From assembly GCA_946480785.1 (NCBI GenBank), contig CAMLLD010000009.1, positions 1 through 64,000 of the forward strand: a DNA stretch of 64,000 bases, in the 5' to 3' direction. Position 1 is the stretch's first letter, and each line of letters starts with the position of its first letter. Source of the stretch: an uncultured Blastocatellia bacterium. GTDB taxonomy: Bacteria > Acidobacteriota > Blastocatellia > Pyrinomonadales > Pyrinomonadaceae. Made by a program: the position numbers and the translations under genes. Shown here in pieces: positions 61,332 through 64,000 of this stretch. The notes under the pieces were generated by a model, which was given only the letters and a program-made list of their open reading frames with translations, was not told the origin of the DNA and did not search any database.

Positions 61332-63395
61332 ATGAACAAGCGAGTAACCCTCGCCGTTTTAGTGTTGCTTTGTATTCTCGTGCCCGCGTTGGGCCAAACA
61401 ACTCCCAGGGATGAAAAAGACGACGTCGTTCGCATCACTACGAACCTGGTCCAGGTCGATGTGGTCGTTACCAAAGACGGCAAGCCGGTTCCCAATCTCA
61501 GCGCCAAAGATTTTGAGATCTACGAAGACGGCCGCCGTCAGGAAATCACGAGTTTCACTTTCATTTCGAATGTCTCGGCTCGCGCTCTCTCCTCCGCGCC
61601 GGACAAGACCGCGACGGATGTGCCGCCGGGCCTTCCACCTGGCCCGGTCAAAGTTGATGCGCCGCACCGCACGATCGCGATCGTCGTTGACGATCTCGGG
61701 CTTTCGATTGAAAGCATGAACCAGGTGCGACAGCAGTTGCGGAAGTTCATTGCCGAAGAAACAGGGCCCAACGATCTGGTCGCAATTATTCGTACCGGCG
61801 GCGAGATCGGCGCGCTGCAGCAATTTACCAACGACAAGCGATTGCTGAGTCGCGCCGTGGACCAACTGCGTTGGAACGTTTGCAGTCGGCTGAGCAGTGT
61901 GTTCCCGCGCTTCGGGCAAGTCCGGATGGAAGGAGAGTGGGAGTCGTGCGACCAATACAGCGGCAAAAACACAATGAAGGCGCTACATATCGTCCTCGAC
62001 GCTCTGGCGCGAGTTCCGGGCCGCAAGTCGATGGTGCTGATGTCAGACGACTTGCCGCTCCAAAAGCCGAGAGAGGACGAGAGCATGATGACTGTTGGTT
62101 CGGCAACCGGCGGTTCTTATATGAGCGGACTCGTCGACTTCTATAAGATCATCGAGAAAGCGATTCGTGCCTCGGTGGTGATCTATTCGGTCGATACTCA
62201 GGGACTACAGGTCACCAGCATCACCGGCGCGGACAACTGGAACGAGATTCCCGGTATCGGGCAGACGAAGCCCAGCCCGTTGGACGACCCACGACCGAGA
62301 AACGCAATGCTTCAGCAGCGTTCGCTGATGCTGCAACTACGCAGCGAAGGGGCCGCGTTGCTCGCGAAGAAAACCGGCGGTTTTCAGGTACGCAACTCAA
62401 ACGGCTTTCAACTCGATCGCATTCTCGAAGATCAGAGTGGTTATTACCTGATCGGTTACCGGCCTACTGAAGAGACGTTCAACCGGGAGTTTCATCAGAT
62501 CAAAGCGAAGGTGAAGCGATCCGGATTCGAGGTGCGAACGCGTTTTGGTTTCTGGGGCCTGAGTGAAGACGACGTAAAACGGGCAACGCCTTCGGCGCAG
62601 GACGAAACCAACCTCGCTTTGATCTCGCCGTTTGCGGCGCAGGATCTCGAACTCGAGCTGAACTCATTTTTCACCAACAACAAAACAGACGGCTCACTCG
62701 TTCGCTCGTTTATTTATCTCGACGCGTCCGAGCTCGCGTTTAGCGAGGTCAACGACCGGCACGAAACGTCACTCGAGATTCACGGCGTGATCTTCGGCGA
62801 TAACGGCAAAATCGAAGAGCAGTTGAAACACAGCGCCGTGTTGAGCCTGCGGGAGAACGAATATCGCGAGGCGTTGCGCGAGGGTCTGCGTCTCAGGTTC
62901 GATATGCCCGTGAAGCGTGCCGGCTCCTATCAGGTGCGCCTTGCGGTGCGCGACCGAGCGTCGTCGAAGATCGGCTCGGCCGGTCAATTTGTCGATGTGC
63001 CGGATCTGAAAGGCAACCGCCCGGCGGTATCCGGTATCGTATTGCGCGACAGCCGCGAAGGACTCACGCAACCAATGGTGATGACCATTCCGCCCGGCCG
63101 TCGTTTCACAGTTAATTCCGATCTCTATTTCGCGTTTCTTGTTTACAACGCATCGCCCAACCTGGGAATGCTAACCAGGTTGTTTCGTGACGGGAAGATA
63201 GTTAAGACACTGCCGGCAGTTCCTGTCGACGTGACTAAAGCCGTCGAACCGGGCCGCGTTTTGATGAATGGTTCCGTGCCGCTCACGCCCGAGTTGGAAC
63301 CGGGACACTACTATCTTCAAGTTGAGCTCTTCGATAAGACAGTAGACAAGCAGGTTCCCGTTAGGCAGTGGGTAGAGTTCGATCTCGTGAAGTGA
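61332..63395 (+). CDS. Secreted VWFA-related protein, Acidobacteria type (TIGR03436-like)
   Basis: A 687-residue exported protein with signal peptide NKRVTLAVLVLLCILVPALGQ. The hallmark opening is VRITTNLVQVDVVVTKDGKPVPNLSAKDFEIYEDGRRQEITSFTF. The VWA-like domain follows (RTIAIVVDDLGLSIESMNQVRQQLRKFI, DLVAIIRTGGEIGALQQFTNDKRLL, LARVPGRKSMVLMSDDLPL), with a MIDAS-like D-x-G-x-S layout replaced in part by DDLGLS. The C-terminal half is beta-rich. AGGAG lies upstream. It is the first of a tandem pair with the gene at 63410. Its role is unknown; adhesion or surface complex formation is plausible. Confidence 0.9.
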   Translation: MNKRVTLAVLVLLCILVPALGQTTPRDEKDDVVRITTNLVQVDVVVTKDGKPVPNLSAKDFEIYEDGRRQEITSFTFISNVSARALSSAPDKTATDVPPGLPPGPVKVDAPHRTIAIVVDDLGLSIESMNQVRQQLRKFIAEETGPNDLVAIIRTGGEIGALQQFTNDKRLLSRAVDQLRWNVCSRLSSVFPRFGQVRMEGEWESCDQYSGKNTMKALHIVLDALARVPGRKSMVLMSDDLPLQKPREDESMMTVGSATGGSYMSGLVDFYKIIEKAIRASVVIYSVDTQGLQVTSITGADNWNEIPGIGQTKPSPLDDPRPRNAMLQQRSLMLQLRSEGAALLAKKTGGFQVRNSNGFQLDRILEDQSGYYLIGYRPTEETFNREFHQIKAKVKRSGFEVRTRFGFWGLSEDDVKRATPSAQDETNLALISPFAAQDLELELNSFFTNNKTDGSLVRSFIYLDASELAFSEVNDRHETSLEIHGVIFGDNGKIEEQLKHSAVLSLRENEYREALREGLRLRFDMPVKRAGSYQVRLAVRDRASSKIGSAGQFVDVPDLKGNRPAVSGIVLRDSREGLTQPMVMTIPPGRRFTVNSDLYFAFLVYNASPNLGMLTRLFRDGKIVKTLPAVPVDVTKAVEPGRVLMNGSVPLTPELEPGHYYLQVELFDKTVDKQVPVRQWVEFDLVK

Positions 63396-63409
63396 TTAAG
63401 GAGAATTCG

Positions 63410-64000
63410 ATGAGGAAGAGAGTAACGCTCGCCCTGTTACTGTCGGTCTGCACTCTTCTGCCCGTCATGGGCCAACAAAAACCGGCTGACGACAAAGACG
63501 ACGTCGTAAAAATCAGGACCAACCTGGTCCAGGTCGATGCTGTCGTGACGAAGGACGGCAAACCCGTTACCAATTTGACCGCCGATGACTTCGAGATTTA
63601 CGAAGACGGCCGCAAGCAAACCATCACGAGCTTTGCTTACATTTCGAACGTTCCGAGTAGTACCCGGAATACGACCGTCGCGAGTGCGCCTTTGAAAGAT
63701 TCCGCGACCGATAAAACCGGCGTCACTCCACCGCCGCCCGCGGAACCTGTTCAGCGCGACGCCGCGCGGCGGACGATCGCGATCGTAGTCGACGATCTCG
63801 GCATATCGGCCGAAACCATGGGCCAGATAAAAACCCGCCTGCACAAGTTTCTCGCGGAAGAACTACAGCCAAACGATCTCGTCGCGATCATTCGCACCGG
63901 CGGTACCGTTGGTGCTTTGCAACAGTTCACCACCGACAAGCGCATGCTGAGCCGGGCCGTGGACGAGTTACGCTGGAACGTATGTAGCCGCGTGGGATTG
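63410..64000 (+). CDS. Second VWFA-related protein, tandem paralogue (3' end outside window)
   Basis: ATG 63410 follows AAGGAG and lies 14 bases after the previous stop. The frame is open to the last base (197 codons visible). The sequence parallels its neighbour: MRKRVTLALLLSVCTLLPVMGQ as signal peptide, VVKIRTNLVQVDAVVTKDGK, then DDFEIYEDGRKQTITSFAYISNV, RRTIAIVVDDLGISAETM and NDLVAIIRTGGTVGALQQF. It differs by an Ala/Pro/Thr-rich insert near residues 82-115. The two genes look like a tandem duplication that has since diverged. Confidence 0.9.
   Translation, partial: MRKRVTLALLLSVCTLLPVMGQQKPADDKDDVVKIRTNLVQVDAVVTKDGKPVTNLTADDFEIYEDGRKQTITSFAYISNVPSSTRNTTVASAPLKDSATDKTGVTPPPPAEPVQRDAARRTIAIVVDDLGISAETMGQIKTRLHKFLAEELQPNDLVAIIRTGGTVGALQQFTTDKRMLSRAVDELRWNVCSRVGL

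Overview
The window reads as a chromosome fragment of a soil-type Acidobacteriota, most likely class Blastocatellia. This is inferred from gene content only. The markers are tandem VWFA-type secreted proteins with a TxLVQVDVVVTKDGKPV-like N-terminus, CadC-type winged-helix/TolB-repeat regulators, a tricorn-like S41 protease, DUF2911, DUF3142 and M61 proteins, and many secreted or lipidated proteins of unknown function. Coding density is high and G+C is moderately high. There is one tRNA (Met, CAU), no rRNA, no CRISPR array and no recognisable insertion sequence.

Layout. 1-2842: the end of an Old Yellow Enzyme gene, a HigBA-like toxin-antitoxin pair with a palindrome over its start codon, and a DUF2971 gene broken by one stop codon. 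2890-8834: a minus-strand run with a membrane winged-helix/TolB regulator followed by clpS-clpA-aat, the N-degron recognition, unfolding and tagging set; phased CTGTAAG repeats lie at the head of the run. 9024-11231: a secreted propeller-FIMAH-EXORDIUM-like protein. 11418-15561: an accessory patch on the 3' side of the tRNA, with a truncated nucleotidyltransferase and a 1071-residue Mrr_N-DUF262-HNH-HEPN protein (GmrSD-like type IV restriction).

15691-19787: a minus-strand cluster with an uncharacterised protein, a leaderless subtilisin, a 77-residue I9-like protein and an S1/P1 nuclease. The nuclease's zinc-ligand N-terminus is buried behind an 89-residue extension. This is my best candidate for an undescribed system: a nuclease zymogen activated by its neighbouring protease. 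19979-23457: a lipoprotein/large secreted protein pair. 23596-29663: a stress-type cluster of two ferritin-like proteins, two membrane proteins (one frameshifted in an Ala-Pro tract), a zinc alcohol dehydrogenase and an SRPBCC membrane protein.

29752-34521: a lipoprotein, an M48 protease, an enoyl-CoA hydratase and an M61 peptidase interrupted by a single TAA. 34605-43140: zinc-ribbon thioredoxin, DoxX, MFS, a DUF3298-type lipoprotein, CYTH, DUF2911 and a tricorn protease, with a perfect 30-bp inverted repeat. 43248-45803: a Cys-rich secreted protein and a DarTG DNA ADP-ribosylation toxin-antitoxin module. 45918-53984: a PQQ-type sugar dehydrogenase, a Fis-type regulator, an ECF sigma/membrane anti-sigma/two HEAT-repeat operon, and an aconitase-family enzyme with its swivel domain at the N-terminus. 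54074-64000: TPR, AraC, VOC, DinB and two M20 peptidases, a thioredoxin-fold secreted protein, a small lipoprotein, and two tandem VWFA proteins, the last cut by the window edge.

Three genes carry apparent single-site lesions (1865-2842, 25999-27341, 32632-34521). They may be real decay or assembly error, and raw reads would decide. All functional calls rest on reading motifs by eye; no database search was run.
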